Shown here piece by piece: positions 50,291 through 62,143 of a stretch of 64,000 nt of DNA. This stretch comes from Taxillus chinensis (lineage: Eukaryota; Streptophyta; Magnoliopsida; Santalales; Loranthaceae). The notes beneath the pieces were generated by a model. The model searched no databases. It saw nothing but the letters and a program-made list of their open reading frames with translations, and was not told the DNA's origin. The stretch spans positions 42,417,771 to 42,481,770 of the forward strand of contig CM042088.1 of NCBI GenBank assembly GCA_023512835.1, written 5' to 3'. Position 1 is the first letter of the stretch. Each line of letters opens with the position of its first letter. The position numbers and the translations under genes were made by a program.

Positions 50291-50956
50291 AGAAGTGTTG
50301 GATGACGTCATCCAGAACTTATGGATGATGTAAGCAAGTCTTCTAGTAATGTCAACAGACCAGAACCTAGACCCAGCTGGCTAAGACTAGACTCAGATCT
50401 GACCCAAACCAAACCCAGGCTCGACCAGGACCTGCTCGGGCTGGGTCCCGGACTAGGCCAAAATGGATCATAGTGGACCCGTATCCAGACCTAATTAAAT
50501 AGATTTCAGACCAAACTTAAACCTGCTGAGCGTCTTATTTTAATTTGTGTGTGTGTGTATTATCAGTATAGTCTACATAAAAAAAAATATGCATACACAC
50601 ATATTATTCACATTCTTACATAAAATACATTAAAAAAATTGGACACTAGCATTTAGGCCAAATAAAAATGGGTGAAGTAGATATTAGTCATTAAGTTTTT
50701 AAAATACATAGTAGTCATTAACTTATGCTCGTTCAACGAGTGTTTGTACTTTATATGAATAGTATTATTGTCAATTTATTCAACAAAAACATAATACAGA
50801 AGCAGGGCAGGAGGCTACCATCGGGTGTCATGAAATATGCCCCTACACGACAAGCAAATTAAGGGCTAGATGCTACGTGATGGAAAAGGCATAACAAACG
50901 TCATTTGCTAAATCTATCACCTGTAGGTGCACATTTCTAGGCCACTGTTGCTTCAG

Positions 50957-51238
50957 CTAGCTATTTCTTTCAACTTCAGCATGGCATATTCTTTTAACCA
51001 GTGAACTTCCATAATTCGGTGATGATACATCTCCCTCATGATCTTGCGGATTTCCTGTTATAAAGAAATTAAGAGGTCGGGCATTCCATTTTTCAGTTTT
51101 TGTCTTCAACATCTCTTCAACCTTCCTCATCTGCTCTCTCTCTGACCATCTGTGACAATGGCTGTCAATCAAGGCTCCACTTCCGTGGCCTCTTGCAACG
51201 AGCAAACGAGAATATGGTTCATTTTCTAAATTACCCAT
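50957..51238 (-). pseudogene. Unrecognised coding-like fragment
   Basis: A 93-codon minus-strand frame contains a charged helical stretch, SEREQMRKVEEMLKTKTEKW, and no recognised domain. In a second frame of the same strand, an AG acceptor-like site ('ttctttataacag') precedes a 33-codon open stretch, EIRKIMREMYHHRIMEVH followed by WLKEYAMLKLKEIAS and a stop, also helix-forming. Together they resemble the last exons of a real gene in which the ORF reads through an intron border or has shifted frame. I see no upstream exons, so a gene fragment is the likeliest reading; a short unknown gene is the alternative. Confidence 0.35.
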
Positions 51239-52281
51239 TTCTAGATTAAGTTATGCAGAATTACCTATTTCTAGATTAAGTGCTCACTCCCATCCAAAAT
51301 TGGACGTTAGCCATATGACGTACCCCGAAACATGATTTCCTAAAGGTCTTCAATTCAAATGACGTATCTTTGATCTCTTCTTGCATCAAACATGTCAACC
51401 CACACCGGCCAGGGTGCAATGCCACGGGTACTTAGCAACTAGCTGTGGGCAAACAAATTAATGTCGCACAAATTTGTCAGCCTTTCCATATAACAGTTTA
51501 AGGCCATGAACCATTCTCTCTTTTGCAGACTGAACATTTTTAATGAGCCTACTAGAGAAGTGTTTAAAGCATCAAGATAATTTAAAGTCTTCCCAAGCCC
51601 AATATATGGTGGTAAACGCTAAGATTTCTATATGTCAATTTCTATGATTGAATTCAAAATATGGACTCCTTCACTTTAGTCATCAATCCAAAATTTTGTT
51701 AATATTTTTCCTCTTATACCAACTGTACAGGAGTATTTCGGAAGTAGAACAAATGTTTTGTAGACAAATAGGAATATGTATTATCTTTTATACCAAGTGT
51801 CCCAAACATGTACAAGAATTTGAATAACGAATGCTCAATAGGTTTGAATCGCTCTCTTTTTCTGCATGGATAGAATATTTTCAAGTAAAGATGTGCAGTG
51901 AATTTTTATTGAAATTGAAATGTTCAAGAACTTTTTCCTCTATTGAAATTGTCTCTATATAAAGATTTCAATTAAAGGATTCGGGATTAGTTTATACATA
52001 TCAAGTCCTTTTCCAAAGGATATGATGTTACCTTGGAAAAGAAATACCCTAATGTAGGATGTCATGTAGCCAACTCACGCCATGATGGAAGGGAAAATTT
52101 GGAAGGTGATTGTGATTATGATGGAGATAAAAAGCACACGGACCTGGTGGTTCTAATGTTGATTTAACATGTTAAAGAGGTGGTGAATGATACTATTTAA
52201 TATTTTCTGGATATATATTGCAATTTCAAAATTAACATATCACTAAAATTTATGTGTGTACCACACGCGTGTGTTACTATG

Positions 52282-52690
52282 AGACTTGAATTCGCTGGTG
52301 AGCAACGTCAGCTCACCACCGTGGTGAGCTGATTTATTTCGAATTTTGTCGATATTTTTTTTCAAAAATCAATCGTTAGATTAAATATTCAAGTAATATA
52401 TATCATGTATGTAAAATTTTAAGATAATCTAATGGTTGATTTTTGTGCAAATTCAATTAAAAAATATAAAAATAAATAAATAAATTTTAATTTATTAAAA
52501 TTCAAATTTTTTTCTAATTGAATTTGCACAAAAATTAACCGTTAGATCATCTTGAAATTTTACATGCATGATACATACTACATGAATATTCAATCTAACG
52601 ATTGATTTTTGAAAACAATATTGACAAAATCCAAAATAAGTCAGCTCACCACGGTGGTGAGCTAACGTTGCTCACCAGCGAATCCAAGTT
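52282..52690. mobile_element. MULE-type foldback MITE with perfect 10-bp target duplication
   Basis: The 409-bp element is flanked by identical TGTTACTATG copies at 52272-52281 and 52691-52700. Its two halves form one long inverted repeat with arms of about 190 bp and few mismatches (ends ACTTG(A/G)ATTCGCTGGTGAG). A short nested palindrome, CTCACCACCGTGGTGAG, lies near each end. A 9-11 bp duplication with long TIRs is the Mutator-like pattern. The transcript would fold into a long hairpin. It is non-coding. Confidence 0.88.
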
Positions 52691-52700
52691 TGTTACTATG

Positions 52701-55077
52701 GCATTAGGGTTATAACTTTTGTATGTTACTGGACGATGTGTTTTTATTTTTTTATTTTACTTAAAAAAGAAAAAAACATGATGTGACATGATTTAACTAT
52801 ATTATATTAATAAAAAACAACAAGCTATGAGACCTTTCAATTTAAGCCATTAAATTTATATTTAATATCTCATATTATATTTTTATTTAATTGTATTTCT
52901 AATATAGTTAAATAAAACTCAAATTTAAACTCTTTGATGCAGATCTAACAATTTAAATTGAAAAATCTCACACTAAAAATGAGACCGCTATATTTAATTT
53001 TAAAAAAATCAGTCATTATAGTTTATTTTCTCATCTTGAAAGATAAAAATTCAATGGATAAGATTGTCATCTTCAATCATTAAATCTAAAGGAGCTTTTT
53101 CCTATGATTAGTTACATGAAAAAAATTATGATACATGATTTTAACTCATGGAAATGCATATTGCTGAGAGAGAAAGCTTCCTTAAATTTGTGGTAAATCA
53201 CTGCCACCTATAAAAATAATTGAAAGATACGAGAAGTGGTAGGTGAAAAATCAAAGCAACTAATCCAATCCAATCCATTCTAACAAAGCATATACTCATG
53301 AATACACAAAGATGTCCAAAGACGTCCGTAAATCTTGTGGCACTAGGTCCTTCCAACCTAAAATTAGAGAAAGTTTTAAATTTTGAAAAAATACCTACGC
53401 TTCAAACTCTAAAATTAGAGAATAAAAATGGGGGGAAATTGGGGAGAGAATCCCATATTTGAAGGATTACTAATCCATCCAAATCCATTTTAACAATATT
53501 TTTTTTTTTTTTTTTTGCATTCTTAATTGGTTGTAATAAATAAATAAGATTAAAAAAATATTAAATACAAAATAAAAAAATTATAATTTATTATATCGAG
53601 ATAGAGATGGAGGACTGCATGTAATTTTTAAATAGCTAAATTGCATTTAGAAAGAGGGGGGGGGGTGGGGGTGCTTTACATTTAGAAATTGATATTTGCA
53701 TTATTAAAAGAGCCGCTTTAAAGTAAAATTGTAAATCTAAGTGAAATAAAAAAACAATAAAGCCTATAACTTTCTTTTTCTTAAAATATAATCCATCCCA
53801 GACAAAATAAAGTTTAACATTATCAATAAAAAATCTTATTGAATATATATTTTATGTTAGTAGTCACAATTGTACTATAAAAGTTTTATTATTATGTTTG
53901 ATACGAATAAATGTAAAGTTTTTGATCAAAAGTCAAGTTAATCAAATTTTACTTGAAAAATATTTTTAAAGATGATTTTTTTAAAAGCATATTGTACTAA
54001 AATATTTATTTGAATGTTCACATAGATGATAAACAGATTTTTGAAACTATTGACATGCTAGACTGTGAATGTATTATATGAAGACCTAGTTAGAGGATTG
54101 CCAAAACTCCACCCTCTTGCCCTCTTCGTACATTCGCATCACAACCTTGCTCTATCATTAGTTTTTTCATAGTTTTCATCAACTTGGTACATACTAGCTT
54201 GTTGTATTCCTAGCCAAGGCCTTGCGATCAAAAAAAAAAGAGAGAGGAAGCAATGGCTAAAGAGAAGTGGTATGCATAGGATACAATTATCCAAAATTAT
54301 TTGCATGAAGATTGATGTGGCATATGTGGCTTGGAGCAACTCCATCACCATTCTATTTTTTCCTTTATCTTCAAATGCTAAGAGGGAAAAAAATGCTACA
54401 ACACTACTTTTTTTTCTCTTGAAAAAAGCAATATAAATATATAATAGAAATTTTTTGTTTATGAAAAAGATACACTTTAAATATAATAGAGATAGAATAG
54501 AGATTACTTTTTAAATAAAAATATTTAAAAAAAAAAGTAATGTTGAAGTTGTATAAGCCAAACAAAAAATGAATGTGGAAATCTAATTTTAAAAAGAATT
54601 TAATCCTATTCAAATGTGCGACCAGCTATCATAATTAAAACAGAAAAGAATTCCTTTTAAGAATGAACAATTAACACGGAAACACGTTGGTCTTGCTTGA
54701 TTCCCCAGCAGCGTTTATCCAACCATGAATGTTCCGCAAATAATTCAAAAGAACTGCCAATACAGGCAAAATTGAAGAATTAGCATCTTCTAGATGAGAA
54801 GAAAGTGACGGAAATGAATAAATAAAACACATATCCAGGACCACAACAACATAGCAGCCAAAGCCATCCAAGTATGACTGCGTGACTACGTTGGCACTGA
54901 CCTCAACATTCAAGTCAAGCCCCAACAGTCAGTCCTCCCCACTCACGCGTCACGCCTTTCCTTCATCCTTCATATGTACTGTCTCGTCCTCTCCCCCACT
55001 TTCCATTCCCCAACCCCACAACTCCAAACGCCGCCGCCGCAGCAGCAAAACTCAAAAGCTTTAGAGATATTAGGGGC
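52701..55077. other. Intergenic DNA and ATL upstream region
   Basis: AT-rich to about 54660, with a T18-type run near 53501 and a G run near 53657; no gene is supported. From 54670 to 55077 the composition becomes more balanced and C-rich, as expected for the promoter and 5' leader of the ATL gene. Minus-strand ORFs there look like shadows. Confidence 0.5.
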
Positions 55078-56187
55078 ATGGGGAACAATATGGAGAATGG
55101 GATCATAACCCCCCTCTTCCTCCTCCTCCTCATCCTCCTCATCCCTATCGCCGCCGGCCAGCCCGGCAACACGGACCCCCCGAACCCCTACGTGGGCGCC
55201 AACCTGACCGCATCCGTGGCGATCGTGGTAGTGGTCTTCGTAGCCATCATCTTCTTTGCGGGGATCTTCTCCATCTTCCTCCGCCGGGGATCCGAGCGCG
55301 GCGGCGGAGGCGGCGGAGGCAGCATCCGAAGGATGGTCAACGCCATCGCCGGCATGTCCCGCCGGGGGGTCGACGCGGAAGCCCTCGCTGCCCTCCCCAC
55401 CTTCGCCTACTCCGAGGTCAAGGGCCTGAAAATCGGCATGGGCGCCCTGGAGTGCGCCGTCTGCCTCAGCGAGTTCGACGACGACGAGACCCTCCGCCTC
55501 CTCCCCAAATGCGACCACGTCTTCCACGCCGACTGCATCGACGCCTGGCTCGCCTCCCACACCACCTGTCCCGTCTGCCGCGCCGTCATCGCCGCCCTCG
55601 AACCCGGCGACGAGCCCTCGGCCGACGCCGCCGTGGACGACGCTGCCGCTGGTGTCCGAAACGACGCCGTTGTTGTGCAGGTGGAGGGGAGTACTGCCGA
55701 CCAGCTTCCGACCGCCCAGCCGCTGCCAGCTCGATCCCGGTCCGTTAAGGCGATTTTGTTTTCCAAGTTTCCTCGGTCGCACTCGACCGGCCACTCCCTG
55801 TTGGCGCCCCGGGCTGGGGGAGACTGCGACCGGTTCACGCTGAAGCTGCCGGTGGACGTGAGGAAGCAGCTGGTGAACCGGAGCCTTAACCGGACTGCGG
55901 GCGAGGAGTTCATGAGGGTGAGAAGCTCCCGGCGGGGGTACCGGACCGGGGACGGGAGCAGCAGAGGGAAGTCCATCCGCCGGGTGGACCGGGCGAAGTC
56001 GGAGCGGTGGGCGTTTCTGGGTAGAACACCGTCGTTGAGGACGGTTAAAGAGGGTCCTGACGGCGGCGAGGCCTCTTCGTCCGCCGTGCCGCCGAAGCCA
56101 TTCGGGTCTAACGTTGTCACGCCGTTAAGTTGTTTGGGTGCCAAAGTCAACTACGACTCCTCGGATGAAACGGCACCGCTCCACTAA
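55078..56187 (+). CDS. ATL6: RING-H2 E3 ubiquitin ligase, ATL6/ATL31 type
   Basis: A single-exon frame of 369 aa, typical of the ATL family. Order of features: hydrophobic N-terminal segment (12-26, signal-like), a transmembrane helix (45-67), a Gly-rich linker (75-81), a GLD-like motif ([13 protein letters not shown], 97-109), and a RING-H2 domain with C126, C129, C145, H147, H150, C153, C164 and C167; P143 and W157 are the conserved family residues. The C-terminus (from 170) is Ser/Arg-rich and poorly ordered. ATL6 and ATL31 (CNI1) act in membranes, ubiquitinate 14-3-3 proteins and control the carbon/nitrogen response and immunity. The symbol is a group assignment: ATL6 and ATL31 are co-orthologues in Arabidopsis. 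The coding sequence is very GC-rich compared with its surroundings. Met5 is an alternative start. Neighbour order supports orthology. Confidence 0.95.
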   Translation: MGNNMENGIITPLFLLLLILLIPIAAGQPGNTDPPNPYVGANLTASVAIVVVVFVAIIFFAGIFSIFLRRGSERGGGGGGGSIRRMVNAIAGMSRRGVDAEALAALPTFAYSEVKGLKIGMGALECAVCLSEFDDDETLRLLPKCDHVFHADCIDAWLASHTTCPVCRAVIAALEPGDEPSADAAVDDAAAGVRNDAVVVQVEGSTADQLPTAQPLPARSRSVKAILFSKFPRSHSTGHSLLAPRAGGDCDRFTLKLPVDVRKQLVNRSLNRTAGEEFMRVRSSRRGYRTGDGSSRGKSIRRVDRAKSERWAFLGRTPSLRTVKEGPDGGEASSSAVPPKPFGSNVVTPLSCLGAKVNYDSSDETAPLH

Positions 56188-56542
56188 TATACGGATCTCT
56201 CTCTTGTTTCTTTGGTTTTTTTTTTTTCCCTTTTTCCCTTTTTATTATAAAATATTTTTTTTCTTTGTTTTTGTTTTTGTATATTTAAAAAAATATAGTC
56301 ATGTAAACATACAAAACACACTAACGAGTAAATCTTAGACAATTTGTTTTATTTGTAAGGATTAAAACTCTTTGCAGTCGTTGGGTCGGTGTAATAATAT
56401 TTTTCTTTCAATGAGTGTGCACCGTAATAGCAGGTTATGCGATTGCATTATTTTAATTTTTAAATTTTTTATTATTATTTTTATGTTTGAAATGTCCTAC
56501 TCTGAATAAGTGATGTTGGATAAGTGTTTGTGATAATATCCT

Positions 56543-56932
56543 AGAGCATCTATAGAGTCTCTATTTGTGTTTTTTTGTCGGTTTGAATAGCTAGTTTAAT
56601 AAAAATATCTTGAAATTATATTTTTTAAACTTCTCTATTTTAATTAAAAATTTAATAAAATAAATAGTAATTCTTTAAATTTAACCAAATATTATTTACT
56701 TTCTATTTATTAAAATATTATATTTTTTCTCATTATATTTACTTTCTAATTTTTTTTTCTCTTTTGACATTTATTTTTTCATTTAAAAGAATAAATAAAT
56801 ATTTTAAAAAATAATATTTTAATTAATAAATGGTTAGAATAGAGAAATTAAAAAGTGTGCTGTTAAAATAGAAAAGATATAATTTTAATTATTTTGAAGA
56901 ACTAAATTTAAAGAAGCTATATAGATGCTCTT
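56543..56932. mobile_element. MITE-like element, TIR AGAGCATCTATA
   Basis: Ends AGAGCATCTATAGAG (left) and, complemented, AGAGCATCTATATAG (right) bound a 390-bp AT-rich, non-coding body. It lies about 350 bp after the ATL stop codon. Target duplication is unclear. Confidence 0.6.
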
Positions 56933-58621
56933 ACTAGTTATTAATAAATTACGGGTAGGTTTGGGGATTAAAGAGCGATTAGTAGGAACTGATATTTTAA
57001 ATTAAAATTATTTAAAATTATTTAAAACATTGTATGGGGTGGATCGGTTAATATATGTGTCTGTTTTTTTGGCATTTTTAGTTCGGATAAAAACATTTCG
57101 CGTTGAGACGGGACGGATTGAATCGGATCATATCTAATTAAAACCAAGAAAATATTTTTACATAAAACTTGCACAAACAGGTTGTATATAAAATTTTTGG
57201 GGCCAAAAATAGATTTTTCCTGTATAGCCGGCTGGGAACTGGGAAGGTTGCATTTAAGCTCATGTTTCTGGCGCCATACTTGGGGTCGGTCGTTGACCCC
57301 AGATTAATTTTTAATTTAAAGAGTTAGTCAAATTTAAAATTAAACTTAATGTTTACGAGTTAGAGTTAGAGCACTAGCAGATTCTTAACTAATTAAAAAT
57401 ATACATTTCTTTATCAAAAGTCTGTATTCATCATAAATAGAGGTTAAAATAGGCAATTTTGTTGTAAGTTTTTTTTATAATCTTCAAAATATATATTTCT
57501 TTAAAAATCAAAGAAATTTTAACTTTTAAATAAAAAATTACAGTCATTTAAACTGTAAAATTTAAAAATTAAAAATAGATATTGAAGAGAGAATTTTTAT
57601 ATTTGGAGGATCATTATTTATTCTTTTAAATATTTTTTATTATATTTATTGACATATGTGTACTTTTGAATAATTGTTATAAAAGGAAGAGATAAAAAAT
57701 AATAAAAATGTAATAAAAAATTATAATTTAAAAGAATAGTGATAGAGATAAAAAAAAAAGATGTGGAGAATAAATAAAATATATCGTATTACTTATTTTC
57801 TAAAATAAAAATAGAGATTATAAAATTGATGTAAAAATAGTATACTTTTTTTAGGCTAAGGTAAAATTGAAACATTATCCATCACACAAAAACACAAAAG
57901 CAATTTAGTGTCCTAAATGCATACAATCATATAAACAGATATAACAATGTATGCATTGTGGACAAGTTATTAAATAATTTATATTTTTAATACAAATAAA
58001 TGAAAAAAAACGATGTTCATCAATCTACTAACAAAGAAAAATACAAGCATCAAATCACCCAAAATCTGAATCTCAAAATTCTCCAGTCCCTGCCTCCTCA
58101 CAGTGCCTAAACAAAGAACGCAACACGTTTGTTTATTCGAATAAAATAATATATATAAATTTTGCTTGTTTTATTCAGATTTTTAAACCTGTGCCAGTCG
58201 GAGGGGGAGGGAGAGAGAGAGAGAGAGTGTTTGATTTTGATGAGGGCACGAACGGTTTAGGTATTAGGAATGCTGTGTAGGTGAACAAAACCATCGGACG
58301 AAATACGCGTGAACATGCCTTCGGAATTTGGATGCATTTGTGCCGGAAAAGTAATTCTTATCGATTTCATGCAAAATAGAAATAAGGTTTTTCATGATTA
58401 ATTACTTTATTATTGTTAAATTTATTTTAAAATTAAATTAAATAACTAATAAAACACAGATATATATAATTGGTGTGAATGATAAAAAATGGATAAAGAT
58501 GGAAAAAGCATGAAATTTAGTTGTATAATTGTATTTATATCATGGTTTGATTTGATATATCATATATATAAACTTTGAAATAAAACATTTTCTTAAAAGT
58601 ATTCAAAATACCCTGTGGAAC

Positions 58622-58677
<56 letters not shown>

Positions 58678-60271
58678 TCTTAAACAAAAATAAATAAATA
58701 AATACTCTCTCTTGAACCTCATCTAAATCTGAAAACAAGATAGGAAATAAACATCCCTGGGATCTCCACCTCTCTCTGGTCGCCATTAAAGTATACGTAC
58801 GTACATGTGGTTCAAACAAAGATCGGTGTTAAAGCAGTTGCGGTGTTCCAATGAAGCAGTGGGAATGTTGGTTGGGTTGGGGCGTGGGAGGCTGCTCTGC
58901 TGGAGTGGCAACGGGTGGGGTGGCCGAAGATCGGTGGTGTTGCAGCAAGCATTAATTAGCAAGCTAGCAGAGAGAGAGAGAGAAGTCAATTGTAGAGAAT
59001 ATGAAGCTTCCTTTTTCCTGTTTGGTGAGATTGTTTGTCGCTTTTTTATCCGATTCGGCGCCAACCCTATGAAACTATTTTTCTTTTTCAAAGTCAAGTA
59101 CGTTCTTTTCCTTTTATATATATATATATATACATATATAAAATTATTATTTCTTTGCTTCTTGTCCCGATTCATGCAGGACCCACCCCCACCTCCCACC
59201 TCGCCTTCAAATTGCTTTTAAATCTTGACATAGCCGTGGCTCAACTTTAAGAACGCCTAACGTGAAAATAATAAATTTTTCATTCATTTTAGGAAAAAAT
59301 TATTTGCAGTCAAGTAGTTAATTCGCCCAGGGACACACTTCTTGCTGTTAGATTAATATGAATAAAAAATTTTAAAAAATAATAATATCAATCCAACGAT
59401 AGTGAAGATACTCCTGCGCGGATTACTTCCACAACGTACCTATATGTAGCATTACTCTTCATTTTATTATATCGGTGTTGTCATATTTTTATGATTTCAA
59501 CCGATGTAAAATAAGTTATATTATCATTTTTGTCACGCTTTGATATGCTCCTGGGATTCATTGCTCGAGCCTTAATCTCGAACAGACATCGAGCAAGATT
59601 TGAACAGGACTCGAACGCATATATTATAGACCCTGCTCGAGCAAATCTCGAGTAGGCATCGATCATCTCTCTTACGGTCAGATTTTTGAGTTTTTAGATT
59701 CCGTCAACTGTAATTTCTAATGAAAACATCAAACGGTTATAATTTTGCGCACAGTAGTCCATTTTGAGCCCATTTTTTATTTGTAGGTATGGATGATGGC
59801 TACAACGCCTAAACTCTCATATGGTGTTTACTTCTCTCCGATTTCCAAAAAAACACATTTTTTGCATCTAAATCTAATTTTTATGTCATACTTTTACCTC
59901 CTCCTGTCCAGATATACTGCTCGAAGCCCTTCCCTCCTTATCCCGCTCCCTCTCTATCTATCTATCTCAAATGTGGTGCATTATACGTTAAGTTTTAAGT
60001 AATTTTTCTGACATGACAATTAACACATCAATCGGAAAACACAATGACAATTGCAAATATTATTTTTCATCATTTAAAATTAGTGAGAGCACTATTTTCA
60101 ATGATATCAAGTTAAATTGATTAACACGGATTAAATTTAATTTATTATAATAACATTTTAATTAATATATTTTTATTTTTTCTCTAATTATAATTATTTT
60201 TATTTATTCTTAACCTCTTAAATTACTAAATGCTTAATTACCTGCCACTTCCTTTTGCCTCCGGTCAATGA
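56933..60271. other. Intergenic DNA
   Basis: No gene is supported. The (AT)n tract at 58625-58675 is the largest microsatellite here. ORFs at 58786-59250 overlap on both strands, include TA-repeat-encoded IYIYIY stretches and show no domain. Around 59565-59655 several 'gctcgagc' and 'ctcgagca' phrases resemble a region near 20365-20410, possibly a shared old repeat. Confidence 0.45.
58625..58675. repeat. (AT)n microsatellite
   Basis: About 25 uninterrupted AT units. It probably varies in length and can form hairpins. Confidence 0.9.
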
Positions 60272-60484
60272 GCAAGCAAAGAAGCCGACGCTAGCCCCCT
60301 TAAGGAAGCGGAGAAGGACAAGGCCACGCTGTCAGCCGATGAGACTAACAACCCTACAAAGGCAATTCCCACAACTGAGGTAGATGAAATAGCTAAAACA
60401 GTCACAGTCGCGGTGGCCACCACAAACGACGATACCAAGATGGTGTGGGCAATCAAGGAAACCGTAGACGGTGTAGGTGAATAA
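60272..60484 (+). other. Stop-to-stop coding-like stretch, 70 codons without start
   Basis: Between TGA (60269-60271) and TAA (60482-60484) lies an open frame of hydrophilic sequence (KEADASPLKEAEKDKATLSA, later VTVAVATTNDDTK), richer in G+C than its surroundings. The opposite strand is also open for 76 codons. It may be a fragment of a transposon or of a low-complexity protein; I recognise no family. Confidence 0.25.
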
Positions 60485-60844
60485 AATAATTTCATAATTT
60501 TGATAGTTTTTTATAATAAATCTTACCGATTTAATTGTTATAAAAAATAAATTTACCTTTTCATACCATTTTCATACATTTTCTTTTTACTACATTTTTT
60601 ACCCCTTGTCAAAAGGAGGAAATGACTTTTTCGTGTCTTTTTTCGGCTAATCTATGTTTTTCCTGACTTTTTTACTATTACTAGATATCGAGCTTTAAAT
60701 TAAGGTAAGCTTTAAATTTTAGTTTAAACTTTACTTGTATGAACTTTAGACAACTAATATGAAAAATTCAAGCTAGTATGAAATTGCTTTGCCCATAAAA
60801 GAACAGAAAAGATGTGAATATAACATAAAAATAATGGCATTCTT

Positions 60845-61296
60845 AGAGTATCTCCAATCTATATTAGCTAAAGTAACTAGTTAAAGATATTTTTAGTTTG
60901 CTACAGTACCATTATAGCCAACGGTACTCTAATCTTACATCATTTATATTTTTACTTAAGTTTTATTTATTATAATATACCTTTAATATTTATTTTTTGC
61001 TTTAGTTTTATTTTGCTACGGGCCGATAGGGGAAGACTGGGGGTGACGCGATGGGGACGGTGGGTGGCATGACCGGGGGAGGGGGGAGTGGGGTGACAGG
61101 CGGAAGTGAGGGGGGCCACACTATTGGAAAGAGAGGGAGACGTGGGAAAGAGAAAGATAGGGTTTGGAATTTTGAAATAGGGTTATAGATTAAAAGCTAG
61201 TGTGAAAATTTGGGTATAGATAAAAGCTAAAGGTAAAGCTAAATTTAAATAATTTTTTAGCTTTAATTATTCATATAGCTAATAGATTGGAGAATA
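60845..61296. mobile_element. TIR element with G-rich core
   Basis: The left end AGAGTATCTCCAATCTATATTAGCTA pairs with the right-end complement TATTCTCCAATCTATTAGCTATA. The flanks are AT-rich with 'agctaaag' phrases and the centre (about 61018-61165) is strongly G-rich. The layout parallels the element at 42174-42787, whose core is C-rich, as expected for the opposite orientation. Confidence 0.6.
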
Positions 61297-62060
61297 ATTT
61301 AAATAATTTTTTTCTATAACTTTTGCTATAACTAATGAGTTGGAAATGGTCTTATAACATCTCTAATAATGTTAAGGTATAGCAAAAGCTAAAGTTAAAT
61401 TTAACAATTCTATAAAATTCGTCCATATGATATAATTATAGCATGAACTATATTTAGTTTCAGCAAAAATTTAAATAAAAGTAACTAAAATTATAACTTT
61501 AACTGACACACAAACACTTCGTAAAATTAGTTAAAATAATTATAAAACAAGTTAAATTTAATTTATTTAATGAAATTAGCGTTAATATAAATTTTATATA
61601 ATTTAATTATATCAATATCAATATAAATTGATAAAATAAACATTTATATATAAATTCGTGAACGGCCTTTTGGCTTTGAATAATTTAAATAATTTTTTGC
61701 TATAGTTTTTGCTATAACTAATGTGTTGGAGATGATTGTGTATGTTAGGTATAACAAAAGTTAAAGTTAGATTTAACAATTCTATAAAATTCTTCTATAT
61801 GATATAGTTATAACATAGAATATATTTAATTTTAATAATAATTTAGATAAAATTAACTGAAATTATAACTTTAACTAACAATGACACACAAACACGATAT
61901 CTTTGCAGTAAAATAATAATAAAACAAGTCAAATTTAATTTATCTAATGAAATAAACGTTAATATAGATTTTATATAATTTAATTATATCAGTATCAACA
62001 TAAATTAATAAAATGAACCTTTATATATAAATTCGCGAACAACGTTTTGGCTTTGATTTT
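61291..62060 (+). repeat. Tandem duplication (~387-bp unit) upstream of ERCC1
   Basis: Units at about 61291-61678 and 61679-62060 share, in order, 'aataatttaaataattttt', 'tttgctataactaatg', 'ggtata(g/a)caaaag(c/t)taaagtta', 'acaattctataaaattc', 'aattataactttaact' and 'ttttggctttga'. Divergence is moderate. The second unit ends about 85 bp before the ERCC1 start codon, so it forms most of the near promoter. Confidence 0.8.
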
Positions 62061-62143
62061 GTGCTTGTTAAATTAAACTCGCTTCAATTACATCCTCCTC
62101 ACTCGCAGAAGAAACAGGAAAAAAAAAACCCAGAACGAGAGGG

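Noticed and set aside
50380..50460. Possible tRNA gene in the GC-richer stretch
   Set aside because: No A-box/B-box pair or cloverleaf could be formed. The sequence is a run of 'cccaaacc' and 'gggctggg' phrases.
54139..54351. 70-codon hydrophobic minus-strand ORF
   Set aside because: Hydrophobicity follows from A/T-rich codons; no start context, conservation or neighbouring exon is visible.
54970..55794. 274-codon minus-strand ORF opposite the ATL gene, and the 247-codon ORF at 55407-56150
   Set aside because: Both are open because the ATL gene is GC-rich; the plus frame encodes a full RING-H2 protein with all zinc ligands.
58535..59250. ORFs on both strands around the (AT)n microsatellite
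   Set aside because: They include IYIYIY repeats from TA tracts and overlap each other on opposite strands; no domain is recognisable.
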